A stretch of 64,000 nucleotides of DNA from Curtobacterium sp. MCBA15_008 (GCF_001865065.1 NZ_MJGN01000016.1:114429-178428), one strand, 5' to 3'. Shown: positions 50,946 through 59,197, counted from the first letter of the stretch. Numbers and translations: made by a program. Notes: generated by a model from the letters alone, not told the origin.

Positions 50946-51965
50946 ATGAGCCTGCCCTCGGACCTCCCCGCCGTCCGCGCCGAGCAACGCAACGAGCACC
51001 CGCACCAGCATCCGGACCCGGACCCGCACGAGCAACCGCCGCACCCGCACCACCGGCACGGGTGGTGGTGGAAGACGCTCCTGACCGGGTTCGTGCTCTG
51101 GGTCGTCACGATCATCGTCACGTTCTCGACGCTGAACACGAACCTGGTGCCGACGATCATCCTGCTCGGCAGCTTCCTCGTGCCGTTCACGGTCGTGCTC
51201 TTCGTCATCGAGCGGGTGACCGGTTCGGTGAGCACGATGCAGCTCATCGTCGCGTTCTTCGTCGGCGGCATCCTCGGCGTGCTCGGGGCGTCGCTGCTCG
51301 AGGCCGACCTCCGCGCCGGCGCCGGCCTGTACATCGTGGTCGGGTTCGTCGAGGAGTTCGTGAAGGGCGTCCTCCTGGTGGTCGTCGGCTGGCGGGTGCG
51401 CCCGAAGACGGCACAGCAGGGTGCGCTCCTCGGTGCCACGGTGGGCGCGGGCTTCGCGGCGTTCGAGTCCGCCGGCTACGCGTTCAACGCGGCGATCACG
51501 AGTCGCGGCATCGACCTCGTGTCCCTGCTGCAGACTGAGGTGGTGCGGGCCATCCTGTCGCCGGTCGGCCACGTGCTCTGGACTGCGATCCTCGGGGCGG
51601 TGGTGTTCGGCGCTGCGCACGGACGGGCGCGCTTCCGGTGGTCGTGGTCGATCCCGATCGCCTACGTCGGTGTCGCGCTCCTGCACGGCCTGTGGGACTC
51701 GAACTCCACGATCTCGACGCTGCTGGCGTTCCTGGTGACCGGGACGCCGTTGTCCGCGGCTCGGAACGGTGCCGTCCCGGCGTCGATCGCGGGCCTCGCG
51801 ACGACGCTCTACGTGGTGGGGTTGGCGATCGTCTCGGCGATCGGGGTGGTCATCCTGATCGCGGTGCTGATCCGTGCGAGGAAGCGGAGCGCCGGCGCCG
51901 GCGCCGGCGGCGTCGACGGCGACCCGGCCTGGGGCGAGACGCCGGCACCGCACCCGCTCGGGTGA
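50946..51965 (+). CDS. PrsW-family intramembrane metalloprotease with His/Pro-rich N-terminus
   Basis: A 339-residue membrane protein. Residues about 15-39 are a His/Pro/Asp-rich cytoplasmic tail (RNEHPHQHPDPDPHEQPPHP). Then come about nine TM helices with PrsW motifs VGFVEEFVKGVLL (EExxK), GFAAFESAGYAFN, SPVGHVLWTAIL and LLHGLWDSN. The Ala/Gly-rich end (SAGAGAGGVDGDPAWGE) is disordered. The ATG at 50946 is used because an ATG 8 nt upstream runs into a stop. The target is unknown. The His-rich tail could bind zinc. Confidence 0.85.
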   Translation: MSLPSDLPAVRAEQRNEHPHQHPDPDPHEQPPHPHHRHGWWWKTLLTGFVLWVVTIIVTFSTLNTNLVPTIILLGSFLVPFTVVLFVIERVTGSVSTMQLIVAFFVGGILGVLGASLLEADLRAGAGLYIVVGFVEEFVKGVLLVVVGWRVRPKTAQQGALLGATVGAGFAAFESAGYAFNAAITSRGIDLVSLLQTEVVRAILSPVGHVLWTAILGAVVFGAAHGRARFRWSWSIPIAYVGVALLHGLWDSNSTISTLLAFLVTGTPLSAARNGAVPASIAGLATTLYVVGLAIVSAIGVVILIAVLIRARKRSAGAGAGGVDGDPAWGETPAPHPLG

Positions 51966-51981
51966 TGCCGCAGGCTCACCA

Positions 51982-51987
51982 TACGAT
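51982..51987 (+). promoter_or_regulatory. -10 box TACGAT of the SAH-hydrolase-like cassette
   Basis: Six nt before the ATG at 51994; the same hexamer as at argG. Leaderless arrangement. Confidence 0.5.
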
Positions 51988-51993
51988 TGGGGC

Positions 51994-53679
51994 ATGCCGC
52001 CCGGACCCGACCCCGAGACGCGCGCCTGGGCCTCCGCCGCCGTCCGACGCTTCGCGGCCGCCACGAACCTGCTCGTCGCCGCCCGCCGGTTCCGCATCGT
52101 CGGCGGCGACCCCCGCGACACGGCCGCGCTGCACGCCCTGCTGACCGGCCTCGGTGCCCGCCCCGCGGCGGACCACGAACCCGTCGACCAGCTCTGGTGC
52201 GTGGGATCGCCGGACGAGAGCACGGCCGCCGTCGAACGCGAGGCCGACCGCCCCCGCGGGGCCACCCTCGTCGTGGTCGACGCCGGCCGACACCTGCCCG
52301 CCGTCGACGAGGACGCCTTCGGACCGGTCACGAGCGTCCGTCCGGGGGTGCTCGGCGTACCGGCCCTGTCCGACGACGTCTTCCTCGTCTCCACCGGCCG
52401 CGACCCGGAGGACGACCCCGCCGCCGACGCCCGTCTGCGCTGGGCTCGACGCTCGATGCCCGTCTCGCGAGCGGTCGCCGCCGAACTCCGCGACGGCGGG
52501 CTCCTCCGTGGCACGCGCATCGGCGTCAGCATGTTCCTCGAGCCGAAGACCGCCGTGCTGAGCCTGCTGCTCCGCGACGCCGGGGCCGAGGTCGTCGTCT
52601 ACGCCCACGCCGACGAGACGGACGACGCCGTCGCGGACGCGCTCCGACGCGCGGGGCTGACCGTGCACGCCAGCAGCACCGCGACCCTGCCGGAACAGAA
52701 GGCCCTCGCGCTCGCGATGCTCGACACCCGACCGCACGTCCTGCTCGACGACGGTTCGCACGTCATCCGGCTCGCCCACCAGGAGCGCCCGGACCTGCTG
52801 CCGACGATGCTCGGTGCGGCGGAGGAGACGACGAGCGGCCTCCGACCCCTCCGCGTGCTGGCCGCGCGCGGCGAGCTCGGGATCCCCGTGGTCGCCGTCA
52901 ACGACGCCCGCACCAAGACCTTCTTCGACAACCGGTACGGTACCGGGCAGTCGACGGTGTTCGCGACACTCGACCTGGTCGACGGGCTCCCCTCCGGCAC
53001 GCACCGGGTCCGGCCTGGAGGCGCGGCTGTCGTCGCCGGGTTCGGGCACGTGGGCGAGGGGGTCGCGCTGGTGCTCCGCGCGCTCGGCTTCGCCGTCACG
53101 GTCGCCGAGACCGACCCCGTCCGCGCCCTGCAGGCGCTCGTCGCCGGGTACGAGGTCGCACCGCTCGTCGACGCCGTGCGCGACGCCGACCTGGTGATGA
53201 GCGCGACCGGGGTCGCGGACACGATCGACCTCGGGGTGCTCCGGGCCTGCGCGGACGGCGCGGTCGTGGCGGTCGCCGGCGGGGTCGACGGCGAGGTCGC
53301 GATCGACGCCGCCCTCGCCGCCGGTGCCGTCCGGACGGAGATCGGCCGGAAGGTCGAACGCTTCGCGTGGCCGGACGGCCACGACGTGCTCGTACTCGAC
53401 GACGGCGGGTGCATCAACATCACCGCGGCCGAGGGCAACCCGATCGAGATCATGGACCTGTCCTTCGCCGCCCAGCTCGGCGCCGTCCGGATGCTCCTCG
53501 AGCGCGGCGACGAACTCGACCGCGCCGTCGTGCCGATCGACCCCGCGGTGGACGACGCGACCGCCCGCGCGGCGCTCGCCGCGTTCGGGAGTCGACCAAC
53601 GCCTCCCGGCCCGCTCGCCGCACAGCCCGCCGACCGCGAGCCCGACGTCCGGACCCGCCGTTTCGGGGACCCGTCGTGA
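51994..53679 (+). CDS. SAH-hydrolase-like protein with N-terminal extension and altered active site
   Basis: A 561-residue protein. The first ~140 residues are an unrecognised module. From there it aligns along the archaeal-type adenosylhomocysteinase: MPVSRAV, AAEETTSGL (278-282), VNDARTKTFFDN (Lys308, Asp312, Asn313) and the NAD loop GFGHVG (349-354). Three conserved His are changed by eye: the LHxT/SxHLExKTA His is Phe (SMFLEPKTA, 179-187), GHFD is GGVD (429-432), and GHP is GNP (481-483). The usual Cys after DNxYG is Thr. NAD binding looks kept, but normal SAH hydrolysis is doubtful. It overlaps the deaminase-like gene (GTGA). Confidence 0.8.
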   Translation: MPPGPDPETRAWASAAVRRFAAATNLLVAARRFRIVGGDPRDTAALHALLTGLGARPAADHEPVDQLWCVGSPDESTAAVEREADRPRGATLVVVDAGRHLPAVDEDAFGPVTSVRPGVLGVPALSDDVFLVSTGRDPEDDPAADARLRWARRSMPVSRAVAAELRDGGLLRGTRIGVSMFLEPKTAVLSLLLRDAGAEVVVYAHADETDDAVADALRRAGLTVHASSTATLPEQKALALAMLDTRPHVLLDDGSHVIRLAHQERPDLLPTMLGAAEETTSGLRPLRVLAARGELGIPVVAVNDARTKTFFDNRYGTGQSTVFATLDLVDGLPSGTHRVRPGGAAVVAGFGHVGEGVALVLRALGFAVTVAETDPVRALQALVAGYEVAPLVDAVRDADLVMSATGVADTIDLGVLRACADGAVVAVAGGVDGEVAIDAALAAGAVRTEIGRKVERFAWPDGHDVLVLDDGGCINITAAEGNPIEIMDLSFAAQLGAVRMLLERGDELDRAVVPIDPAVDDATARAALAAFGSRPTPPGPLAAQPADREPDVRTRRFGDPS

Positions 53680-55028
53680 CCGGCGACCACGCGGTCACCG
53701 TGCACGCGGCGCGCATCGTCGTCCCGATGACCGCGCCGCCGATCGCGGACGGCGCGGTCGCGGTGCAGGACGGTCGGATCCTGCACGTCGGCGACCGGTC
53801 CTGGGTCGTCGACCAGCTCGCGAGCACCGGCACGGCCTTCACCGAACGGCGCTGGCGCGGGGCGCTCCTGCCCGGTCTCGTCAACGCGCACTCGCACCTG
53901 CAGTACACCGGCATGGCAGGTGTCGGTCAGCGCCAGTACGCGGGGTTCGAGGACTGGGCCGCCGCGTTCAACCAGGACTACGCCGAACCGCACGACTGGC
54001 GTGCCGAGGCCGCCGCCGGCGCTCGGCAGTCGATCCTGGCGGGCGTGACGAGCATCGCCGACGTCGTCACCGACCTCGAGGCGGCGACCGCACTCGAGTC
54101 GCACGGACTCGGCGGCATCGCCTACTGGGAGGTCATGGACTGGGAGAACGCGGCGTGGCAGACCCACGGCCGCGACCAGGTCCTCGCCGAGCTGGAGCGC
54201 TTCCCCACCGTGCCGGGCGCCGGACTCTCGCCGCACGCCCCCTACTCGCTCGACGTCGCACCCCTGCTCGAACTGCCGGACATCGTGCGGCAGCGCGGGC
54301 TGCGCCTGCACCTGCACCTCGGCGAGGCGGCGTTCGAGGGTGAGCGGGTCGCTCTCGGGCCCGTCCCCGGACTCGACGGCGTCGACGGTGTCGGCCACGG
54401 CAGCGACTGGCACTTGGCGAACGCGCCGTCGTTCCGGGCCATGCGGGCGCTCGGCTTCGGTGCCAGCGCGACCGCGTTCGTCGACCGGCTCGGCGTGCTC
54501 GGGCCGGACTGCCACATCGCGCACGGGGTCTACATGACCGCGGCGGACCGGGCCCTGCTCCGTGCCCGCGGCACCGCCGTCGCGCTCTGCCCCCGCTCGA
54601 ACGCCGTCATCGGCCTCGACCCGCCGCCGGTCGCGGACTACCTCCGCGAGGGCAGCCCGATCGCGATCGGCACCGACTCGCTGTCCTCGTCGCCCTCGCT
54701 CGACCTGATGGCCGACGTCACCGCGCTGCACCGGATCGCCCGCGCCCAGGGGTACGGCCACCGGGACCTGCACGAACGGCTCCTCGCCGCCGCCACCCTC
54801 GGTGGTGCGCACGCGATGGGACTCGCCGTCGGGCCGGACCGCGTCGGGCACCTCGCCGTCGGCGCGCGGGCCGACCTTGCGGTGTTCGACGTCGATGCCC
54901 GCACCGTGCCGGACGCGATGGCCGAACTCGTCGAGGACGGTGCCGGCCGTGCGGTCGCGACCGTCATCGGCGGCGTCGTCCGGGCCGCCGACGGCACACT
55001 CACCCCGACCCCCGTGGAGGAACCATGA
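53676..55028 (+). CDS. amidohydrolase, aminofutalosine/MTA-SAH deaminase-like
   Basis: A 450-residue metal-dependent deaminase. The HxH motif is in LLPGLVNAHSHLQYTGM, further ligands in LHLHLGEAAFEGERV, CHIAHGVYMT and IGTDSLSSSPSLD. The YAGFEDWAAAFNQDY and VALCPRSNAVIGLDPPPVA stretches resemble actinobacterial proteins named aminofutalosine deaminase (MqnX). No other futalosine-pathway gene is in the window, so the substrate may be another 5'-modified adenosine. GTG start overlapping the previous stop; its own stop overlaps the cupin ATG. Confidence 0.82.
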   Translation: MTGDHAVTVHAARIVVPMTAPPIADGAVAVQDGRILHVGDRSWVVDQLASTGTAFTERRWRGALLPGLVNAHSHLQYTGMAGVGQRQYAGFEDWAAAFNQDYAEPHDWRAEAAAGARQSILAGVTSIADVVTDLEAATALESHGLGGIAYWEVMDWENAAWQTHGRDQVLAELERFPTVPGAGLSPHAPYSLDVAPLLELPDIVRQRGLRLHLHLGEAAFEGERVALGPVPGLDGVDGVGHGSDWHLANAPSFRAMRALGFGASATAFVDRLGVLGPDCHIAHGVYMTAADRALLRARGTAVALCPRSNAVIGLDPPPVADYLREGSPIAIGTDSLSSSPSLDLMADVTALHRIARAQGYGHRDLHERLLAAATLGGAHAMGLAVGPDRVGHLAVGARADLAVFDVDARTVPDAMAELVEDGAGRAVATVIGGVVRAADGTLTPTPVEEP

Positions 55029-55522
55029 CCGAGACCGCACCCCGACCCGGCATGGCCGCGCGACGCACGGTGGGCGGCGAGCTCATCGAGTGGCTCGACG
55101 TCCCGAAGCGCGCCGTCGCCCTCGGCATGGAGCCGCACCCCGAAGGCGGCTGGTACGTCCGTACCTGGACCTCGCCCGCGACGGTGTCGACGCCCTCCGG
55201 CGACCGTCCCGCGGCCACGCTCATCCACTTCCTGCTGCCCCCGGGCGAGGCCTCCGCCTGGCACCGGGTGACGAGCGACGAGATCTGGATGTGGCACGGC
55301 CCGGACTCGGTCGACCTGCAGCTCGGCGGTGACGGCGACGAGCCCGTGCCGGGGGCGACCATCACGCTCGGGCCGGACGCCGGGCGCGACCGGGTGAACG
55401 ACGCGCAGGCGTTCGTGCGCGGCGGGGTGTGGCAGCGGACGATCCCGGGCGAGGGCGAGGTGCTGCTGAGCTGCCTGGTGTCGCCGGGGTTCTCGTTCGA
55501 GGACTTCACGATGGCGGACTGA
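55025..55522 (+). CDS. cupin DUF985 (cupin_5) protein
   Basis: A 165-residue beta-barrel protein. Motif EPHPEGGWYVRTWTS, then TLIHFLLPPGEASAWHRVTS and DEIWMWHGPDS carry the cupin His/Glu set, and SCLVSPGFSFEDFTMAD is the typical DUF985 end. Function is unknown; related folds bind sugars or nucleotides. It overlaps the deaminase-like gene by ATGA, so it is the third member of a tightly coupled cassette. It may act on, or sense, a product of the other two. Confidence 0.85.
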   Translation: MTETAPRPGMAARRTVGGELIEWLDVPKRAVALGMEPHPEGGWYVRTWTSPATVSTPSGDRPAATLIHFLLPPGEASAWHRVTSDEIWMWHGPDSVDLQLGGDGDEPVPGATITLGPDAGRDRVNDAQAFVRGGVWQRTIPGEGEVLLSCLVSPGFSFEDFTMAD

Positions 55523-55547
55523 CGTACCACATTGGTGTGTTGGCCGG

Positions 55548-56339
55548 ATGGACTCCGGCCGCGTCCCCGCCCTCGCTCGAGCGGCGCTCGAGGCGCCGTT
55601 CGAGTTCGCCTACGTGGACGAGACGGGCGACAAGGGCGACCCTGCGGCCTCTCCCGGGGCGACCCGTACGTACACGCTGGGCTGCGTTCTCGTCCCCGGC
55701 GGAGACTGGACCGATCGCCTGGACTGGCTGGCCGGAGTCCGTCGTGAGTTCCGTGACGCCTACGGCATCCTCGTCCGCCACGAGCTCAAGGCGAACGTGC
55801 TGCTCCGCGGACGGGGCGACCTCCGCGACCTCGGGCTCGGCGACGGTCAGCGGCGTGACGTGTTCCGCCGGTCGCTCGCCGCATTGACGGTGGCGTCGTC
55901 CGGTGTCTTCGCGGTCGTGATCGACAAGGAAGCGCGGCCGATGGACTACCAGCCGGAGGACCGGGCGTGGACCTACCTGCTCCAGCGTCTCCGGCTCAGA
56001 TCGGAGCGATCCGGCAAGCCGATCATCCTCGTGCACGACGGCGGAGACGACGCGACGGTCCGCGCGATCCGCCGCCGGTTCCGCCGACACAGCTTCGCGC
56101 CCGGTGGCGTCCGGGTCACTGCGCCGCTGCTGGTCGAGGACCCGGTCCCACGCGACTCCGCGTCGTCGTACTTCATCCAGGCCGCCGACCTCGTGGCGTA
56201 CGCGGCGTTCCGACGGTTCCAGGCGCCGGGCGCGAAGAGCGGCAGTGTCTGTGACGAGACGATGTGGGACGAGCTCCGGCCGGTCTGGCGGACCGAAGTC
56301 ACGAACGCCCGCCGGGACGCGATCGTGGTCTGGCCGTGA
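55548..56339 (+). CDS. DUF3800 protein (RNase H-like fold)
   Basis: A 263-residue protein. FAYVDETGDKG near the N-terminus carries the conserved Asp-Glu pair of DUF3800, and ASSYFIQAADLVAYAAFRRF the C-terminal Gln/Asp. DUF3800 proteins occur alone or near mobile and defence genes; the RNase H-like fold suggests nuclease action, untested here. It lies 25 bp after the cupin gene but has its own lower-ranking spacing, so co-transcription is uncertain. It is directly followed by 16-bp tandem repeats. Confidence 0.85.
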   Translation: MDSGRVPALARAALEAPFEFAYVDETGDKGDPAASPGATRTYTLGCVLVPGGDWTDRLDWLAGVRREFRDAYGILVRHELKANVLLRGRGDLRDLGLGDGQRRDVFRRSLAALTVASSGVFAVVIDKEARPMDYQPEDRAWTYLLQRLRLRSERSGKPIILVHDGGDDATVRAIRRRFRRHSFAPGGVRVTAPLLVEDPVPRDSASSYFIQAADLVAYAAFRRFQAPGAKSGSVCDETMWDELRPVWRTEVTNARRDAIVVWP

Positions 56340-56345
56340 CGGCGG

Positions 56346-56409
56346 CCCGGACCAACAGAAACCCGGACCAACAGAAACCCGGACCAACAGAAACCCGGAC
56401 CAACAGAAA
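56346..56409. repeat. four tandem copies of CCCGGACCAACAGAAA
   Basis: Exact 16-bp units at 56346, 56362, 56378 and 56394. They start 6 bp after the DUF3800 stop codon. The units have no dyad symmetry and no spacers, so they are not CRISPR. The copy number is likely variable between strains. Confidence 0.9.
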
Positions 56410-56436
56410 GGGGGCGCCCCGTGCTGGGACGCCCCT
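56408..56436 (+). terminator. hairpin after the tandem repeats
   Basis: AAGGGGGCG pairs with CGCCCCTT (one bulge), ending in TT. Probable terminator of the DUF3800 transcript. Confidence 0.65.
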
Positions 56437-56565
56437 TGATCTCAGACCTCAGCCGAGCATGCGCTCGGTTCAGCCCGCACCTGCAGGCTACCAGTCGGGC
56501 TCGAGGCGGTCGATGGCCGCGGGCGCGTCACCCGGTGACGCCGGTTTCGCGCTGGTATCCCAGTG
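56437..56565 (+). other. structured intergenic region before the amino-acid ABC operon
   Basis: Hairpins CCGAGC-ATGC-GCTCGG (56452-56467), AGCCCG...CGGGCT (about 56475-56503) and GCGTCACC-C-GGTGACGC (56525-56541). No gene. They lie upstream of the predicted promoter and could be terminator or operator structures. Confidence 0.4.
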
Positions 56566-56579
56566 CGAAGTACACTTCG
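56566..56579 (+). promoter_or_regulatory. operator palindrome over the -10 of the amino-acid ABC operon
   Basis: CGAAGT-AC-ACTTCG is a perfect 14-bp palindrome and contains the -10-like TACACT (56571-56576). The GTG start is 33 bp downstream, leaving a short leader. A repressor site is likely; its regulator is not adjacent. Confidence 0.55.
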
Positions 56580-56611
56580 TCCTGCCCTGACCCCCTCACG
56601 AAGGCCCGACC

Positions 56612-57433
56612 GTGACCCGTTCCCTCCGCCTCACCCTCGCCGTCGCCACCGCCGCGGTCGCCGCCCTCGCCCTGTCGGCCTGCTCCGCCGGGGGCAGTGG
56701 CAACGCCGACGGCACCGTCACCGACGGCAAGCTCACGATCGCGACCGGCCAGCCCGCGTACTCGCCGTGGGTCGACGACAACAAGCCGCAGTCGGGCAAG
56801 GGCTTCGAGTCCGCGGTGGCGTACGCCGTCGCGAAGGAGATGGGCTACGCGAAGTCCGACGTCGTCTGGAAGCGCAGCACCTTCGACAGTGCGATCGCTC
56901 CCGGCCCGAAGGACTGGGACCTCAACGTCCAGCAGTTCTCGATCGACGCCAAGCGCAAGAAGGCCGTCGACATGTCGAGCCCGTACTACACGACCACCCA
57001 GGCCGTCGTGACGACCTCGGGTTCGAAGGCGGTGGAGCACACGACCATCGACGAGCTGAAGCAGGACGCCATCGGGGTCGCGACCGGCTCGACGAGCATC
57101 GCGTCGGTGAAGAGCGTCCTCGGGGTCACGCCGCAGGTGTTCAACTCGAACGACGACGCCGTCCTCGCGCTGAAGTCCGGCCAGATCGACGCGATCGTCA
57201 CCGACCTGCCGACGGCGTTCTACATGGCCGCCGCGCAGCTCGACGACGGCACGGTGTCGGCGCAGTTCCCGGCGGACGGCAAGGGCGACCAGTTCGGGTT
57301 CGTGCTGCCGAAGGACTCGAAGCTGACGAGCAAGGTCGACACGGCGCTCAAGACGCTCGACGACGACGGCACGCTCGAGGACCTGCAGACGAAGTGGCTC
57401 TCCTCGGAGACCGGCACCCCGGTCCTCAAGTAG
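56612..57433 (+). CDS. polar amino-acid ABC substrate-binding lipoprotein
   Basis: A 273-residue family 3 binding lipoprotein with lipobox LSAC. TIATGQPAYSPWVDDNKPQS, GKGFESAVAYAVAKEMGY, SPYYTTTQAVVTTSGSK, GVATGSTSIASVKS and SGQIDAIVTDLPTAFYMA are typical. The amino-acid ligand cannot be read from the sequence. GTG start; GAAGG lies 11 nt upstream. First gene of the three-gene importer operon. Confidence 0.9.
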   Translation: MTRSLRLTLAVATAAVAALALSACSAGGSGNADGTVTDGKLTIATGQPAYSPWVDDNKPQSGKGFESAVAYAVAKEMGYAKSDVVWKRSTFDSAIAPGPKDWDLNVQQFSIDAKRKKAVDMSSPYYTTTQAVVTTSGSKAVEHTTIDELKQDAIGVATGSTSIASVKSVLGVTPQVFNSNDDAVLALKSGQIDAIVTDLPTAFYMAAAQLDDGTVSAQFPADGKGDQFGFVLPKDSKLTSKVDTALKTLDDDGTLEDLQTKWLSSETGTPVLK

Positions 57434-57460
57434 CCGCATGACCCGGTCGGAAGCACCCGC

Positions 57461-58339
57461 ATGACCCTGCCAGCAGGGGCCGGCACACCGGTCGCCGCCC
57501 CGGCGCCGAGCCAGGTCGAACTCGAGCGCCGGCTCTACCGCCGGCAGCGTGGTCGCCGTGCGGTCGTGGTGTCGGTCGTGTCGACGCTCGTCGTCATCGC
57601 GATCGCCTACTTCGGCGTCGTGAACACCCCGGGCTGGGCGGCGGTCCAGCAGTCGTTCTTCGACCCGCAGACGGCGATCGACACCTTCCCCGAGATCCTG
57701 CTCGGCCTCTGGCTGAACATCCGGATCCTGTTCTTCAGCGCGATCGGCGTCGCCGTGTTCGGCACGCTCCTGGCCGTGGTCCGCGGGCTGCGGAACCCGG
57801 TGTTCTTCCCGCTGCGGATGCTGGCGACCGGGTACACGGACCTGTTCCGCGGGCTGCCGCTCATCATCGTGCTGTACCTGGTCGGCTACGGGATCCCGGG
57901 GCTCGGGATCTTCCCCCGCCTGCCCGCCGAGGTCTGGGGCACCATCGCGATCACCCTGACCTACTCGTCGTACATCGCCGAGGTGCTCCGCGCCGGCATG
58001 GAGGCCGTGCACCCCTCCCAGCGCCTGGCCGCCCGGTCGCTCGGCCTCTCGCACGCGAAGACGCTCCGGCTCGTGGTGCTGCCGCAGGCGATCCGGAAGG
58101 TCACACCGGCGCTCATGAACGACTTCGTGTCGATGCAGAAGGACGTCGGGCTGGTATCGATCCTCGGCGCGGTGGACGCGGTCCGCTCGGCGCAGATCGC
58201 CCAGGCCGAGACGTACAACTTCACGCCGTACTTCGTCGCCGGGCTGCTGTTCGTGGTGATCAGCCTGCCGCTGATCCGCGTCACGGACGCGATCGCGCGC
58301 CGACAGCAGCGGCGCGAGCAGATCGGAGGGACCGTATGA
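57461..58339 (+). CDS. polar amino-acid ABC permease
   Basis: A 292-residue HisM/GlnP-type permease with about five to six TM helices. GLWLNIRILFFSAIGVAVFG begins the conserved core, DLFRGLPLIIVLYLVGYGIP follows, and the EAA loop is HPSQRLAARSLGLSHAKTLR. A polar N-terminal arm (QVELERRLYRRQRGRR) precedes TM1. An 8-codon mini-ORF (57438-57464) ends in ATGA overlap with its start. The stop overlaps the ATPase ATG. Confidence 0.92.
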   Translation: MTLPAGAGTPVAAPAPSQVELERRLYRRQRGRRAVVVSVVSTLVVIAIAYFGVVNTPGWAAVQQSFFDPQTAIDTFPEILLGLWLNIRILFFSAIGVAVFGTLLAVVRGLRNPVFFPLRMLATGYTDLFRGLPLIIVLYLVGYGIPGLGIFPRLPAEVWGTIAITLTYSSYIAEVLRAGMEAVHPSQRLAARSLGLSHAKTLRLVVLPQAIRKVTPALMNDFVSMQKDVGLVSILGAVDAVRSAQIAQAETYNFTPYFVAGLLFVVISLPLIRVTDAIARRQQRREQIGGTV

Positions 58340-59112
58340 GCGAGGTCGGCCAGGAAGCCCGTGGTGCGTCGGGTGCGGACGCTGCGGTCCTCGAGCTGCG
58401 CGGGTTGCGCAAGGCCTTCGGCGAACACGAGGTCCTGCGCGGGATCGACCTGACCGTGCACCGCCACGAGGTCATCTGCGTCATCGGCGCGTCCGGCTCC
58501 GGCAAGTCGACGCTGCTCAAGACGGTGAACCTGCTCGAGGGCATCGACGACGGCGAGATCCTGCTGCAGGGCACGGACATCGCCGACCCGCGGATCGACG
58601 TCGACGCGACCCGGGCCCGCATCGGCGTGGTCTTCCAACAGTTCAACCTGTTCCCGCACATGACCGTGCTCGACAACGTGACGCTCGCCTCGCGGCAGGT
58701 GCACGGCGTCGGTCGCGCGGCGGCCGAGGCGACCGCGAAGCGGCTGCTCGACCGGATCGGCCTGGCCGACTTCGCGGGTGCCTACCCCGACCGGCTCTCC
58801 GGCGGGCAGCAGCAGCGCGTCGCCATCGTCCGGGCGATCGCGTCCGACCCCGAGCTCCTGCTGCTCGACGAGGTCACGAGCGCCCTCGACCCGCAGCTCG
58901 TCGGCGAGGTGCTCGACCTCGTCACGGAGCTGAAGCGGCAGGGCTCCACGATCCTGATGACGACGCACGAGATGCACTTCGCGCGGAACGTGGCCGACCG
59001 GATCGTGTTCCTGCACCGCGGCGAGGTCGTCGAGCAGGGCACCCCGTCCGAGGTCCTCGACGCCCCGCAGCACCCGGCGCTCGTCGAGTTCCTCGCCCGC
59101 GTCCACGCCTGA
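58336..59112 (+). CDS. polar amino-acid ABC ATPase
   Basis: A 258-residue GlnQ/HisP-type ATPase. Walker A GASGSGKST, Q-loop VVFQQFNLFPHMTV, signature LSGGQQQR, Walker B LLLLDEVTSALDP (note Val in place of the usual Pro after DE, common in GlnQ relatives) and H-loop MTTHEMHFA. It drives uptake with the preceding binding protein and permease; start codon overlap ATGA. Confidence 0.94.
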   Translation: MSEVGQEARGASGADAAVLELRGLRKAFGEHEVLRGIDLTVHRHEVICVIGASGSGKSTLLKTVNLLEGIDDGEILLQGTDIADPRIDVDATRARIGVVFQQFNLFPHMTVLDNVTLASRQVHGVGRAAAEATAKRLLDRIGLADFAGAYPDRLSGGQQQRVAIVRAIASDPELLLLDEVTSALDPQLVGEVLDLVTELKRQGSTILMTTHEMHFARNVADRIVFLHRGEVVEQGTPSEVLDAPQHPALVEFLARVHA

Positions 59113-59125
59113 GCCCGACCGCCTC

Positions 59126-59197
59126 CGCAAAACGCAACGTCGGCGGTTGCTCGCAGAGGAACACCGCTGCGAGGTGTCGCCGACGTTGCGTTTTGCG
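59126..59197. terminator. long palindrome between convergent genes (GCGGTTGCTC family, copy 2)
   Basis: Perfect 20-bp arms CGCAAAACGCAACGTCGGCG / its complement enclose GGTTGCTCGCAG...CTGCGAGGTG. Inner sequence matches the palindrome at 8880-8940. It lies between the ATPase gene and the leftward quinone oxidoreductase gene. Confidence 0.8.

Noticed and set aside
51994-53679. Calling the gene a normal adenosylhomocysteinase (ahcY)
   Set aside because: Three conserved His and the usual Cys are replaced and about 140 residues are added; the name would mislead.
53676-55028. Evidence for the futalosine menaquinone pathway
   Set aside because: Only the deaminase-like gene is present; no mqnA, mqnC, mqnD or mqnE is visible here.
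56346-56409. CRISPR array
   Set aside because: The units are contiguous with no spacers and there are no cas genes in the window.
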